Positions 1 to 9,903 are shown, counted from the first letter of the stretch. The stretch: 35,886 bases of DNA from an uncultured Opitutales bacterium (GCA_944389915.1 CALXOC010000174.1:1-35886); one strand, 5' to 3'. Numbers and translations are program-made. Notes: generated by a model not told the origin, from the letters alone.

Positions 1-1604
1 GAGTTCGAAAACTTTTTGTCAACACCTGCCATTTGCACGACATATTTGAAGCCGAACTTGCAAAAATATTCGGAAATCCTGACTTCAAAACAGCGCTGGG
101 GCTAAAAAAATTCACCGCAACCTTTTCCGGAACTGACGCTGAAATATTTATTCTCCCCGAATATCCCCATATTCTCGATACGGGGGGCGCATTAAAAAAC
201 GCCGTAAAATATTTCGGTTGCTCCGATTCCATAATAGTCCACAACGGCGACATAGACTTCGACGCCGATTTGCGCCCATTCGTGGAATTCGCGTCGCTTG
301 CCGACAAAAACGACGCCGCAACAATTTGCCTGAGGGACGACAAAAACGGCAACGTATGCGTCCGCAGCGGAGAAGTCGTGGACATGAGGTTCGCGTTAAA
401 GGCAGATTGCGACAAAACATGCGCCTTCACCGGTTTGTTTGTGGCGCATCCTCCGGCGCTGCGCGCCGCCTCAAAAATGCAGGCCGACAACTTTTCCAGC
501 GTGGACTTGTTCCTAAAAATAATCTCCGACGGAAAGTACAAAATAAGGGCCCGCTTTGAAAATTCCGGCTCGTGGAGCGACATAGGCAATTATTCGGCAT
601 ACCTAAACGCCAATAAAAACAGCTCACGGACAAATTTCGACAGGCTCGCATTGCTTTGCGAATCGGGTTTTGAAGTTCGGTACCCTTCGTTTGTGGACAA
701 GGGCGCATCAACCCGGCATTTTATACGCTTTTCCGACTCCGCCGGGAAAAAGCTTGTCGCCTGTTTTTACGGAGATGAGAAATTGGAGGACAAACTTTAC
801 GCAAACATTGCGCGCTTCCTGCATTCGTGCGGAATATCAGTGCCGCAAATCTCCTATGAAGACGCATCAAAAAGAATGTTTGTAATGGAGGACGCCGGAA
901 CGGACGATTTATTGGAAATGAAAAACAGGGGAGCGGATTGCGCAGCCTTATATAGGTCGTTTGTGGGGGAGTTGAAAAAAATACACACATTCGCAACGGA
1001 GCGCTTTGCGGAAAACCCCATAGAGACCATGCCCGGCTTCGACGAGAATTTGTATGAATGGGAACAGAAATACTTTTTCGACAACTGCATCACGGCCGAG
1101 TTCAATCTCGACGATAAGGCCCCAACGGAAGAATTCGAGGAACTTAAGCGCGCGCTCATAAATTCGCCTCAAACGCTCATTCACAGAGACGCCCAGTCCC
1201 AAAACGCCATGGTTGCCGGCGGCAAAGTAACTCTCATAGACTTTCAAGGCATGAGGTTCGGCTCTCCCATGTACGACATCGCCTCCGTTCTCTTCGACCC
1301 CTATGTAAAAATATCGGACGAAGAACGCGAGGAGCTGTTCGTGTTCTATATTGGCTCCGACATTCCGGAAAGTGAAATGGCATCAATTAGGAAACTGATG
1401 CATAGCGCCGCGGTTGAACGGCTCCTCCAAGCTCTGGGCGCATACGGATTTTTGTCCAACTCAAGGGGGCTAAAGCATTATAAGAAGTATTTTTCTCCCG
1501 CCTTGGAGAGTTTGCAAGCCTGCGCCCTGCATGCCGGATTCCCAAAAATACGCGCACTCGCTTTAAAGTGCCTCGGCAAGCTCAAGAGCCGGGCGGCATA
1601 TTGA
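1..1604 (+). CDS. MurU-AmgK-like fusion: sugar-1-phosphate nucleotidyltransferase plus sugar kinase (5' end outside window)
   Basis: Two enzymes joined in one chain. Residue numbers count from the TTG at 33, but the frame is open back to base 3, so the true N-terminus with the GxGxRM nucleotide loop lies outside the window. Residues about 1-195 resemble the MurU-type nucleotidyltransferase fold: TGG at 50-52, NGD at 71-73 and a WSDIG ending at 181-185. Residues about 205-523 are an aminoglycoside-phosphotransferase-type kinase with the HRDAQSQN catalytic loop at 384-391 and the metal-binding DFQG at 403-406. In known bacteria AmgK phosphorylates MurNAc/GlcNAc at the anomeric carbon and MurU makes UDP-MurNAc, recycling cell wall past fosfomycin-sensitive MurA. 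That substrate is inferred here; another sugar is possible. serS starts 59 bases downstream. Confidence 0.8.
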   Translation, partial: VRKLFVNTCHLHDIFEAELAKIFGNPDFKTALGLKKFTATFSGTDAEIFILPEYPHILDTGGALKNAVKYFGCSDSIIVHNGDIDFDADLRPFVEFASLADKNDAATICLRDDKNGNVCVRSGEVVDMRFALKADCDKTCAFTGLFVAHPPALRAASKMQADNFSSVDLFLKIISDGKYKIRARFENSGSWSDIGNYSAYLNANKNSSRTNFDRLALLCESGFEVRYPSFVDKGASTRHFIRFSDSAGKKLVACFYGDEKLEDKLYANIARFLHSCGISVPQISYEDASKRMFVMEDAGTDDLLEMKNRGADCAALYRSFVGELKKIHTFATERFAENPIETMPGFDENLYEWEQKYFFDNCITAEFNLDDKAPTEEFEELKRALINSPQTLIHRDAQSQNAMVAGGKVTLIDFQGMRFGSPMYDIASVLFDPYVKISDEEREELFVFYIGSDIPESEMASIRKLMHSAAVERLLQALGAYGFLSNSRGLKHYKKYFSPALESLQACALHAGFPKIRALALKCLGKLKSRAAY

Positions 1605-1663
1605 GCCTTGCGCCATAAAATGGTTGAAATGGACGCGCGATTATTCAAAATAAAGCGCCCATT

Positions 1664-2926
1664 ATGATAGACGTTAAGATTTTGAGAGAACAACCTGAAC
1701 TCTTAAAGAGCAAAATAGCCCTAAAAAAGTTCGACTGCGACATCGACGCAATAATAGCCTTTGACGCCGAACGCCGCAAGGCAGTTAGCGATTTTGAAGA
1801 CGCCCGGGCCGCACAAAACGCCGCAAGCAAGGCCATGGCGGAGCTGCCCAAGGGCTCTCAGGAATTTAAGGAAAAGCTTTCCAAGATGAAGCTTGTTTCC
1901 GCAAAAGTAAAAGAGTTCGAAGCCGCAGCGTCCGAGGCAGAAAAAAAGTGGAAGCAGATGCTGCTTACCATACCCAACATACCCGACGATTCCGTCCCCG
2001 TTGGACGCACTGAAAAGGACAACGTTTGCGTTTACGAATGGGGTGATATATCTTCCATAAAGAACGCGGTGCCGCATTGGGATTTGAAATTCTTCAACGA
2101 TATGCTCGATTTCGGGCGCGGGGTAAAAGTTACGGGCGCGGGCTTCCCGTTTTATGTGGGGGACATGGCCCGCCTGGTGCGCTCGCTACTGTCGCTCTTT
2201 CTTGAAGAAGCCCGCGCAAACGGATACAGGGAAACGATGTGCCCCATAATGGTCAATGCCGCAAGCGCCACGGCCACCGGACAACTTCCCGACAAAGAGG
2301 GACAGATGTACCACGATTCGCAGGACGACTTTTATATGATTCCGACCGCGGAAGTCCCATTGACAAATTTTTATAGGAACGAAACTTTTGACGAAAGCCA
2401 ACTTCCGGTTTACGCGTGCGGCTACACTCCCTGTTTCCGGCGCGAAGCCGGCAGTTGGGGGAAAGATGTAAGGGGATTGAACAGGCTGCACCAATTTGAC
2501 AAAGTCGAATTGGTAAAATGGGTGCATCCGGACAAGAGCATGGAGGAGCTTGAAAAGCTGAGACTCGACGCCGAAGGCATACTTAAAAAGTTGAAACTGC
2601 CATATAGAGTTTTGTCCATATGCACCGGAGACATAGGATTCCCCCACGCCAAGCAGTTTGATTTGGAAGTTTGGGCAGCCGGCCAGCGCAAATGGCTTGA
2701 GGTATCAAGCTGCTCTTGTTTCACGGATTTTCAGGCGCGCCGCGCAAATATTAGGTTTAAGCCCGCCGACGGCGGCAAACCGCGCAATGTGCATACGCTA
2801 AACGGCTCCGGATTGGCCATACCAAGGGTGCTTGCGGCTCTGCTTGAAAACAACGTCCGCGACGACGGCAAAGTAGAAATTCCCGAAGTCTTGCGCAAGT
2901 GGTACGGAGCGGAAACAATAGGATAA
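1664..2926 (+). CDS. serS: Seryl-tRNA synthetase
   Basis: Charges tRNA-Ser (and tRNA-Sec where present) with serine in the cytoplasm. The 420-residue length is normal for the bacterial class II enzyme. The N-terminus MIDVKILREQPELLK is the standard start. Residues about 1-110 form the long antiparallel coiled-coil arm that grips the tRNA. The catalytic core carries motif 2 (CFRREAGSWGKDVRGLNRLH) and motif 3 (NGSGLAIPRVLAALLEN). No clear Shine-Dalgarno sequence precedes the ATG. ffh follows after 12 bases, so the two are probably cotranscribed. Confidence 0.97.
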   Translation: MIDVKILREQPELLKSKIALKKFDCDIDAIIAFDAERRKAVSDFEDARAAQNAASKAMAELPKGSQEFKEKLSKMKLVSAKVKEFEAAASEAEKKWKQMLLTIPNIPDDSVPVGRTEKDNVCVYEWGDISSIKNAVPHWDLKFFNDMLDFGRGVKVTGAGFPFYVGDMARLVRSLLSLFLEEARANGYRETMCPIMVNAASATATGQLPDKEGQMYHDSQDDFYMIPTAEVPLTNFYRNETFDESQLPVYACGYTPCFRREAGSWGKDVRGLNRLHQFDKVELVKWVHPDKSMEELEKLRLDAEGILKKLKLPYRVLSICTGDIGFPHAKQFDLEVWAAGQRKWLEVSSCSCFTDFQARRANIRFKPADGGKPRNVHTLNGSGLAIPRVLAALLENNVRDDGKVEIPEVLRKWYGAETIG

Positions 2927-2938
2927 ACGGATAATCCC

Positions 2939-4273
2939 ATGTTTGAAAGTCTCACAGAAAGCCTGTCAAAAGCCTTCCGGAATATAAGGGGCACATCAAA
3001 GCTCACAGAGAGCAACATGGCGGAAGCTCTCGCCGAAGTGAGGAAGGCTCTGCTTTCGGCAGACGTTCATTTTAAGGTTGCGCGCGAGTTTTGCGAGAAT
3101 GTCAAAGCCAAGGCCATAGGCGCGGAAGTGCTAAAATCCGTGACGCCTTCCCAGCAGCTGATAAAAATAATAAGCGACGAACTCGAAGCTTTGTTGGGAG
3201 CGGGCTCAACTCAACTCTCTCCCATTAGGCCGCTAAAGATAATGCTCGTTGGCCTCCACGGTTCGGGCAAGACAACAACCGCGGCAAAGCTGGCGGGACT
3301 TCTGAAAAAACAGGGATTGTCTCCGGCACTAATTGCGTGCGATGTATACCGCCCGGCGGCAATAGACCAGCTCGAAACGCTTGCAAGGCAAATTTCCTCG
3401 CCTGTATATCTCGACAGAAGTGAAAAAAACGTTCCCCTTCTGGCAAGGAGACTCGCCGACAATGCATTGTCAGACGGCGCAAACGCCCTGATATTCGACA
3501 CCGCCGGCAGGCTGCAAATAGACGCCCCTCTAATAGCGGAAATATCCGAAATGCGCGCGGAAATATCTCCTTCCGAAGTGTTGCTGGTTGCCGATTCCGC
3601 TCTGGGGCAAGAAGCAGTGAGCGTTGCAAAATCCTTCAACGATGCGGTCGGACTTACGGGCATAGTTCTGACAAAACTTGACGGCGACGCGAGGGGTGGA
3701 GCCGCGCTATCAATAAAGGCTGTGTCCGGAGCGCCGATAAAATTTGCCGGCACCGGCGAAAAGCTCGACGATTTCGAAACCTTCCACCCCGACAGAATGG
3801 CCGGCAGGATACTCGGCATGGGCGACGTTGTGTCTCTTGTGGAAAAAGCGCAGGAGACTATTGACGCCGAAGAAGCTCAAAAAATGGCGGAGAAACTCCG
3901 CAAGGCGGAATTTGACTTCGAGGATTTCCTTGCGCAAATGCGCCAGATGAAAAAACTCGGTTCGCTCGGCGGCATTATGAAAATGATCCCCGGAATGGGG
4001 GGCATAAACATAGGAGAGCGGGAAGAGCGCAAAATGGCGCAAACGGAAGCTATAATACTTTCAATGACACTGAAAGAGAGGCGCAATCCGTCAATTTTAA
4101 ACGCGCGCAGAAAATTGCGCATAGCCGAAGGCTCAGGAACGGAGGTAAGAGACGTTAATCTCCTTTTAAAGCAATTTGAAGGCATGCGCAAGATGATGAA
4201 AATGATGAAGGGAAATAAAGGGAATCGCCGTATGGGGCAAATTATGGCCGCAATGAAAAATCGGCCCTTTTAA
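2939..4273 (+). CDS. ffh: Signal recognition particle protein Ffh
   Basis: GTPase subunit of the signal recognition particle. It binds signal sequences of nascent membrane and secreted proteins together with 4.5S RNA and docks with FtsY. The 444 residues comprise the N domain (about 1-90), the G domain with P-loop [10 protein letters not shown] (105-114), DTAGR and [10 protein letters not shown], and a methionine-rich M domain from about 310, with the RNA-binding segment near [13 protein letters not shown]. The gene ends the plus-strand block and is followed by a hairpin terminator. Length and motifs are complete. Confidence 0.98.
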   Translation: MFESLTESLSKAFRNIRGTSKLTESNMAEALAEVRKALLSADVHFKVAREFCENVKAKAIGAEVLKSVTPSQQLIKIISDELEALLGAGSTQLSPIRPLKIMLVGLHGSGKTTTAAKLAGLLKKQGLSPALIACDVYRPAAIDQLETLARQISSPVYLDRSEKNVPLLARRLADNALSDGANALIFDTAGRLQIDAPLIAEISEMRAEISPSEVLLVADSALGQEAVSVAKSFNDAVGLTGIVLTKLDGDARGGAALSIKAVSGAPIKFAGTGEKLDDFETFHPDRMAGRILGMGDVVSLVEKAQETIDAEEAQKMAEKLRKAEFDFEDFLAQMRQMKKLGSLGGIMKMIPGMGGINIGEREERKMAQTEAIILSMTLKERRNPSILNARRKLRIAEGSGTEVRDVNLLLKQFEGMRKMMKMMKGNKGNRRMGQIMAAMKNRPF

Positions 4274-4326
4274 ATAAAGCATAATACACCAGATAAAAAT
4301 TATTGCTATAACGATAGAATCACGTC

Positions 4327-4366
4327 AAAAAAAAAGGCCCCTCAACCAAGAAGGGCCCTTTTATTT
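4327..4366. terminator. Two-sided intrinsic terminator between ffh and leuA
   Basis: A-rich tract, stem GGCCC (4336-4340) pairing with GGGCC (4353-4357), then a T-rich tract. The flanking A and T runs can also pair, so the hairpin can work in both directions and serve both ffh (plus) and leuA (minus), whose 3' ends converge here. Confidence 0.75.
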
Positions 4367-4377
4367 TGCCATATTTT

Positions 4378-6072
4378 CTACATTGAGGAATTCAGCCTAT
4401 TGTAAGCCGACACGAGCCCTTTTAAACCGGCGGATTCAATATTTGAATCCACTCCCACACCCCATGCTTTTTTCCCGCTATCGAGAGCCTCCAAACAAAT
4501 ATATGCGGCGGAATTCGTGGCGGAACCTTTCCCTATAGCGTGGGAGCGGTAGTCTATAAGCTTAAAATTCTTCATAGAATTTGCGGCAAAAGCGTTGACA
4601 AGCGCATTTATAGGCCCGTTGCCGTGGGCGCTGACGCATTTTTCGTCTCCGCAAACCAGGAGGCGGGCGTTAATGCAAACATCTTTTGGCGTATCGCCGT
4701 CGGAATCGTTAGATGATATTTTATATGACTCCAACTTAACGGGGGCTTGGCGCCCCACAAACTCCTTTGAGAATATTGCGAATATCTCCGAAGGCTTGAG
4801 TTCGCGCCCAAGCTTGTCGGCTTCGGCATTCACAAAATCGCCGACCTCCTGGTGCATGGGTTTGGGAAGATCGTAGCCGAAGTCCTCGCAAAGTATATAT
4901 GCAACGCCGCCCTTGCCGCTCTGGGAATTTATCCTTATTATGGCCTCGTAGGAGCACCCAATATCGGTTGGATCTATAAGCAAATACGGAACCTCCCACT
5001 TGTCGGTGTGAAGTTTTCTGCGCAAATCCATTCCCTTTTTTATGGCGTCCTGATGCGATCCGCTAAAGGCGGTAAATACCAAATCTCCGGCATAAGGATG
5101 GCGCGGCGGCACTCTCATGCCCGTGCAATCCTCGTATATGCGCCGAATCTCGGGCAGATTTGCAAAATCAAGACCGCAATCAACGCCTTCGGCATACATG
5201 TTTAGCGCAACCGTTACTATGTCCAGATTTCCAGTGCGCTCTCCGTTCCCAAAGAGCGTCCCCTCAACGCGGTCAGCGCCAGCCATTATGCCGAGCTCAG
5301 TGGCGGCAACGCCCGTTCCGCGGTCGTTGTGCGTGTGCAAACTTATCTCCACTTTGTCGCGCTCGGATATGTTTTCGCTCATCCATTCTATCTGGTCGGC
5401 ATAAACATTTGGAGTGTTATACTGCACTGTTTCCGGCAGATTCACGATGAGTTTGTTGTCAACAGTCGGTTTCCATATTTCCTTTACGGCCTCGCATATT
5501 TCAAGCGCGAAATCTAATTCGGTGTCGCTGAAACTCTCCGGAGAATACTCCATGCGAACGCGCGTGCCTTTGGCCTCAAGCTGGTCCGCCATGTCCCTTA
5601 CCTGCTTTGCGCCCTTTCTGGCTATGTCTATAATCTGGGCGCGCGTCATGTTGAATGTAACCTTGCGCTGAAGAGCAGACGTGCTATTGTAAAGATGCAC
5701 TATCGCATTTTTACAGCCCTTTAGGGCGTCAAAAGTCCTATATATGAGATGCTCCCTGCTCTGCGTGAGCACCTGCAGCGAAACGCCGTCGGGCACGAGA
5801 TTTTCGTCTATGAGTTTGCGTATGAACTTAAATTCCGTCTCGCTCGCCGCCGGGAAGCCCACTTCTATCTCTTTGAAGCCTATCTTTAGAAGCGTGTTGT
5901 ATAAAACCATTTTCGAATCGACATCCATGGGTACGGCAAGCGCCTGGTTGCCGTCGCGCAAATCCACGCTGCACCATATTGGAGCCTTGGTGATTTTATT
6001 GTCGGGCCACCGCCTGTTTGGCAATTTTACCTCAAAACGGCGCGCATACTTTTCTGTGTTCTTGCTCTTCAT
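4378..6072 (-). CDS. leuA: 2-isopropylmalate synthase, long form
   Basis: First committed step of leucine synthesis: condenses acetyl-CoA with 2-oxoisovalerate. At 564 residues it fits the long LeuA subfamily seen in actinobacteria and yeast, not the roughly 510-residue E. coli type; the N-terminal RRFEVKLPNRRWPDNKITKA stretch is typical of that subfamily. The metal and substrate motifs DLRDGNQAL (D40) and HTHND (H246, H248) lie in the TIM barrel. A C-terminal LeuA dimer regulatory domain (about 430-560) suggests leucine feedback inhibition. A ribosome-binding AAGGGA lies about 9 bases before the ATG. No other leu gene is in the window. A terminator separates it from ugd upstream. Confidence 0.95.
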   Translation of the reverse strand: MKSKNTEKYARRFEVKLPNRRWPDNKITKAPIWCSVDLRDGNQALAVPMDVDSKMVLYNTLLKIGFKEIEVGFPAASETEFKFIRKLIDENLVPDGVSLQVLTQSREHLIYRTFDALKGCKNAIVHLYNSTSALQRKVTFNMTRAQIIDIARKGAKQVRDMADQLEAKGTRVRMEYSPESFSDTELDFALEICEAVKEIWKPTVDNKLIVNLPETVQYNTPNVYADQIEWMSENISERDKVEISLHTHNDRGTGVAATELGIMAGADRVEGTLFGNGERTGNLDIVTVALNMYAEGVDCGLDFANLPEIRRIYEDCTGMRVPPRHPYAGDLVFTAFSGSHQDAIKKGMDLRRKLHTDKWEVPYLLIDPTDIGCSYEAIIRINSQSGKGGVAYILCEDFGYDLPKPMHQEVGDFVNAEADKLGRELKPSEIFAIFSKEFVGRQAPVKLESYKISSNDSDGDTPKDVCINARLLVCGDEKCVSAHGNGPINALVNAFAANSMKNFKLIDYRSHAIGKGSATNSAAYICLEALDSGKKAWGVGVDSNIESAGLKGLVSAYNRLNSSM

Positions 6073-6092
6073 TTATACTATCCCTTATTTTT

Positions 6093-6130
6093 AAAAAAAT
6101 CTGGCGCGAATCCTCCGGGGAAACGCGCCA
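6093..6130 (-). terminator. Intrinsic terminator after ugd
   Basis: Read on the minus strand, a 7-bp stem (TGGCGCG/CGCGCCA, arms 6124-6130 and 6102-6108) with a 15-base loop is followed by A-G-A and a run of seven T. It lies directly after the ugd stop codon, in the short gap before leuA. Confidence 0.8.
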
Positions 6131-6157
6131 ACCTTGAAATCTTATAATTCTAAAAGG

Positions 6158-7522
6158 CTACGCAATATTCCCCTTCCCGATTCCGCGAAGCGAAAATCCG
6201 AGTTCCAATAAAAGTCGATGGTCGAGACAGTTTCGGCCGTCAAATATCCATGCGGGATTTAACATAGCGCCCTTTATTTTTTTATAGTCCAAGTTTTTAA
6301 ATTCTTCCCATTGTGTCAACAAAACAATTGCATGCGCTTTGTCCGCGGCGTCATAGGGCGTGCGGCAAAATTCAACGCGCTTGTCGCCCATTGATATTCC
6401 AAGATCGCGGCATATCTGCAGGCTTGAAACTTTTGGGTCGTAAAAAGCCAAATGCGCGTGTTCGTTGAGAAAATCCCTGCACACGTCTATTGCGGGAGAT
6501 TCGCGGGTATCATTGGTATTCTCCTTAAATGCGAATCCAAAAATAGCTATGCGCTTGCCGCGGATGTTGCGAAACAGCGAATTTACAATAGTCTCAGCAA
6601 AGCGGCGTTTCTGATACGCATTTATTTCAATCACTCCGCGCCAGTATTTCGCGACTTCGGGCAAGTTGAAATGCTCGCACAAATAAACCAAGTTTAGCAG
6701 GTCCTTCTGAAAACACGAGCCTCCGTATCCTACGGAGCTCCTCAGAAACTTGGAGCCTATGCGGGAATCCGAACCTACGGCGCAGGCGACTTCGTCGACA
6801 TCTGCGCCGGTAGCCTCGCAAAGCGCGCTTATTGCGTTTATTGAGCTTATGCGCTGAGCCAAAAAAGCGTTCGCAGTGAGTTTGCTAAGCTCGCTGGACC
6901 ACAGATTTGTCTTTAATATCTTTTCGCGCGGCACCCACCGCGCATAGATTGAAGCCAAGGCTTCTATCGCCCCGCGGCCTTCCGGGGTGTCTTCGTCGCC
7001 GCCTATCAATACGCGATCCGGATTTTCCAAATCTTTCATCGCAGTGCCCTCTGCGAGAAATTCAGGATTCGAGAGCACTTGAAAGCCCAAACCCGACGAC
7101 TTCAATATGGATTTTATCGCATCCGCCGTCCGCACGGGCATGGTCGACTTCTCCACCACGATTTTCCCGCTCTTAGAGACCTCCGCTATGCGCCTTGCGC
7201 ACGACTCCACATAACTTATGTCCGCCGCGCTTCCGGCTCCGTATCCGTAGGTTTTAGTAGGAGTATTTACGGAAATAAAAACTATGTCAGCCGCATCTAT
7301 AGCCGCGTCTATATCAGTGCTAAAGAACAAATTTTTGCCGCGAACCTCGCGCACAATTTCGTCGAGGCCAGGCTCAAACACTGGGAGCTTGTCCGAGTTC
7401 CACGCGGAGATTCTATCCGCGTTGATATCGACAACGTCCACCATTAAATCCGGACATTTGCGGGCGAACATTGTCATTGTAGGCCCGCCGACGTAACCTG
7501 CTCCTATGCAGCAAATCCTCAT
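6158..7522 (-). CDS. ugd: UDP-glucose 6-dehydrogenase
   Basis: Oxidises UDP-glucose twice with NAD+ to UDP-glucuronate, a precursor for capsule, exopolysaccharide or envelope sugars. The 454 residues show the N-terminal Rossmann loop GAGYVGGPT (7-15), the SVNTPTKT segment, the EKSTMPV segment and the active-site cysteine in [10 protein letters not shown] (Cys270). The C-terminal UDP-binding domain contains [17 protein letters not shown]. The wording of these motifs is closer to the animal/plant-like UGDH branch than to the short E. coli Ugd (my impression, not an alignment). It begins 3 bases after argG, an unexpected partner, and ends at a terminator. Confidence 0.95.
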   Translation of the reverse strand: MRICCIGAGYVGGPTMTMFARKCPDLMVDVVDINADRISAWNSDKLPVFEPGLDEIVREVRGKNLFFSTDIDAAIDAADIVFISVNTPTKTYGYGAGSAADISYVESCARRIAEVSKSGKIVVEKSTMPVRTADAIKSILKSSGLGFQVLSNPEFLAEGTAMKDLENPDRVLIGGDEDTPEGRGAIEALASIYARWVPREKILKTNLWSSELSKLTANAFLAQRISSINAISALCEATGADVDEVACAVGSDSRIGSKFLRSSVGYGGSCFQKDLLNLVYLCEHFNLPEVAKYWRGVIEINAYQKRRFAETIVNSLFRNIRGKRIAIFGFAFKENTNDTRESPAIDVCRDFLNEHAHLAFYDPKVSSLQICRDLGISMGDKRVEFCRTPYDAADKAHAIVLLTQWEEFKNLDYKKIKGAMLNPAWIFDGRNCLDHRLLLELGFSLRGIGKGNIA

Positions 7523-7525
7523 TGC

Positions 7526-8785
7526 CTATTCTTTTACTAGCTTGGTCTTTGTCGCAAAAGCGTCCTTGGAGACACCCTGCTTGCGCGCGCGCTGGCGCAG
7601 CCGCAAAGACTGCAGCCTTATAAATCCCGTGGCATCGTCTTGGTTGTATTCGCTCTTTACGCCCTCCATGCTGGCTATATTTGCGTCATACAGGCTATAG
7701 GGACTCTTTCTTCCAACGCAGGTTATGGAGCCCTTATAGAGTTTTAAGCGGACAGTGCCGCTCACCTTCTCCTGGCTCTTGTCTATAAAGGCTTGAAGGG
7801 CTTCGCGCTCCGGCGCATACCAAAAGCCGTTGTAGATTAATTCCGCATATTTGGGTGTCAGCTGGTCGCGCAGATGCATTAGTTCTCTATCCATTGTAAT
7901 AGATTCCATCTGCCTGTGCGCATTCTCAAGTATTGTCCCGCCCGGCGTTTCATAAACGCCGCGGCTCTTCATGCCCACAAAGCGGTTTTCAACCAAATCA
8001 ACTCTGCCTATGCCGTGCTTGCCTCCCAATTTATTGAGAGTGCGGAGAATATCGCTCGGCTTCATTTTCTTCCCGTTTACAGCTACGCAGTCCCCGTTTT
8101 CAAATTCGAGCTCAATATATTCGGGCTCGTCGGGAGCGTCCTGGGGATCCACCGTGAGCTTGAACATCCCCTTGTTTTCCGGAACCGTAGGATCAAACCA
8201 CGGATCTTCAAGTATGCCCGCCTCATATGATATGTGAAGCATGTTCCTATCCATGGAATAGGGCTTTTTCGCGGAAGCCTCCACGTTTATTCCGTGGCTC
8301 CTGCAATATTCTATCATCTCACTTCTGCCGGGGAATGCCGCGCGAAAATCGTCCATGCGCCAGGGTGAGATTATTTTCAAATCGGGAGCAAGAGCCGCAT
8401 ATGAAATTTCAAATCTGCACTGGTCATTGCCTTTTCCGGTGGCTCCATGCGCAACAGCATCGGCGTTTTCGGCCTTGGCAATCTCTATTTGCGCCTTGGC
8501 TATGAGAGGGCGCGCTATAGATGTTCCCAAAAAATACTGCCCCTCATATATGGCGTTGGCGCGTATCATCGGAAATATGAAATCCGAGACAAACTCGTCT
8601 TGCAAATCGACCGTATAGTGGGCGGAGGCCCCAGTTGCTTTAGCCTTTTCAGCAAGCCCGGCCAGTTCCTCCTCCTGCCCTACATTTGCCGCAAAGGTAA
8701 CCACTTCCGCGTTGAAGCGGTCTTTAATCCACTTTACTATTACGGAGGTGTCAAGGCCTCCAGAATATGCGAGTACTACTTTCAT
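7526..8785 (-). CDS. argG: Argininosuccinate synthase
   Basis: Joins citrulline and aspartate with ATP to give argininosuccinate, the penultimate arginine step. The 419 residues begin with the PP-loop AYSGGLDTS (6-14) and contain [14 protein letters not shown], conserved citrulline/aspartate-site sequence. It is separated from argF by a 158-base region with repeated heptamers that may be a separate promoter region, and is followed by ugd after 3 bases. An AGGA lies about 15 bases upstream of the ATG, so the ribosome site is weak. Confidence 0.97.
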   Translation of the reverse strand: MKVVLAYSGGLDTSVIVKWIKDRFNAEVVTFAANVGQEEELAGLAEKAKATGASAHYTVDLQDEFVSDFIFPMIRANAIYEGQYFLGTSIARPLIAKAQIEIAKAENADAVAHGATGKGNDQCRFEISYAALAPDLKIISPWRMDDFRAAFPGRSEMIEYCRSHGINVEASAKKPYSMDRNMLHISYEAGILEDPWFDPTVPENKGMFKLTVDPQDAPDEPEYIELEFENGDCVAVNGKKMKPSDILRTLNKLGGKHGIGRVDLVENRFVGMKSRGVYETPGGTILENAHRQMESITMDRELMHLRDQLTPKYAELIYNGFWYAPEREALQAFIDKSQEKVSGTVRLKLYKGSITCVGRKSPYSLYDANIASMEGVKSEYNQDDATGFIRLQSLRLRQRARKQGVSKDAFATKTKLVKE

Positions 8786-8943
8786 TTTATTGAAGAATTC
8801 CTGTTGAAACTAAACCTTTTTATATTATTGAAAAGCTTTTTATTTCTTTTGCGGCATGTTAATTGGCTATGCCGCAATACCGGCCTGCCGCATGCAAATT
8901 AAAAAGTTTCCCTAAGCATTCCGCCGCGAAAAATGCGGCAAAA
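8786..8943. promoter_or_regulatory. argF-argG intergenic region with four TGCGGCA heptamers
   Basis: This 158-base gap contains four copies of TGCGGCA in alternating orientation: 8850-8856 (+), 8870-8876 (-), 8886-8892 (-) and 8934-8940 (+). The first pair forms a perfect 9-bp hairpin (8849-8857 with 8869-8877, loop 11). The outer pair forms an 8-bp inverted repeat (8886-8893 with 8933-8940). No T run follows on either strand, so these are not ordinary terminators. An AT-rich stretch with TATAAA-like bases nearer argG may be its promoter. The role is not known; an operator or a structured leader for argG is possible. Confidence 0.45.
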
Positions 8944-9903
8944 TCACATTTTCGCAGCCTGCCTGTTTTTCGACACCAGAGTGCTCAATATTGCCTTCTG
9001 AACATGCAAGCGATTTTCCGCCTGGTCAAATACTATGCTGCGCGGGCCCCGCAAAACATCTTCGCTCACCTCTTCGCCGGCATGCGCTGGCAGGCAGTGC
9101 ATGAATATGGAATTCTCCGCCGTCAGGGAAAAGAGTTTTTCGTTCACTTGATAGGGAGACATTATTTTTATGCGCTCCGCCTTCTCCTCTTCCTTGCCCA
9201 TGCTAACCCACACATCGGTGTATAGGACGTCGGCACCGCGCGCAGCAGCCTCGGGATCGGAGCAAAACGTATAATTGGAAGGCAAATGGGCTTCGGCAAA
9301 CAGGGAGTCGAGCACGGGAGCGGGTTTAAACTCCTCCGGCCCGCAAAGGACAACATTCATGCCGAACATGGAGCCGGCCAATGCCAGCGAATATGCCATA
9401 TTGCAGGCGGTGTCTCCATAAAATACGAGCTTTCTTCCCTTCAGGGATTCCACATTTGGAATGCCGCCTCCAAAGCGCTCCATTATAGTGAACATGTCGG
9501 CATAACTTTGGCAAGGATGCAAGAGGTCTGTCAGCGCGTTCACAACAGGTATTCCCGAGTATTTCGCAAAATCCTCAACTATGTCCTGCCCGAAAGTGCG
9601 TATTACCAATCCGTGCAAGAAGCGCCCCATTATCTTTGCCGTGTCTTCAATGGTCTCGCCGCGCGATAATTGAAGGTCCGAGGCGTTCATCACCATCGGA
9701 TGGCCTCCAAGCTCGTAAACTCCCGCCTCGAAAGACAGGCGGGTGCGGGTGCTCTTCTTGAAGAATATCAAGCCCCAGCTTTCGCCGCGCAACACGTCTA
9801 TTATTCCGGCGGAACGCATGGTTTTGTAGCGGTAGGCCAAATCGAAAACCTCGGCGGCCTCCGACCGACTAAAATCTGTATCTTTTAAAAAGGATCTTAT
9901 CAT
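8944..9903 (-). CDS. argF: Ornithine carbamoyltransferase
   Basis: Transfers the carbamoyl group of carbamoyl phosphate to ornithine to give citrulline. The chosen start at 9903 gives 319 residues and begins MIRSFLKDTDFSRSEA, as expected for the family. The frame stays open upstream to 10047, but that 48-residue extension lies inside argD and is not family-like. Key residues are STRTR (51-55) for carbamoyl phosphate, HPCQ (129-132) and HCLP (269-272) near ornithine. The ATG overlaps the argD stop as ATGA, which implies translational coupling. Confidence 0.97.
   Translation of the reverse strand: MIRSFLKDTDFSRSEAAEVFDLAYRYKTMRSAGIIDVLRGESWGLIFFKKSTRTRLSFEAGVYELGGHPMVMNASDLQLSRGETIEDTAKIMGRFLHGLVIRTFGQDIVEDFAKYSGIPVVNALTDLLHPCQSYADMFTIMERFGGGIPNVESLKGRKLVFYGDTACNMAYSLALAGSMFGMNVVLCGPEEFKPAPVLDSLFAEAHLPSNYTFCSDPEAAARGADVLYTDVWVSMGKEEEKAERIKIMSPYQVNEKLFSLTAENSIFMHCLPAHAGEEVSEDVLRGPRSIVFDQAENRLHVQKAILSTLVSKNRQAAKM

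Noticed and set aside
3211-3819. 202-residue open frame on the minus strand opposite ffh
   Set aside because: Antisense to the G domain of ffh; serine/proline-rich composition typical of a shadow frame.
8849-8877. Perfect 9-bp hairpin as an argF terminator
   Set aside because: No T run follows on the minus strand, and part of a four-copy repeat array explains it better.
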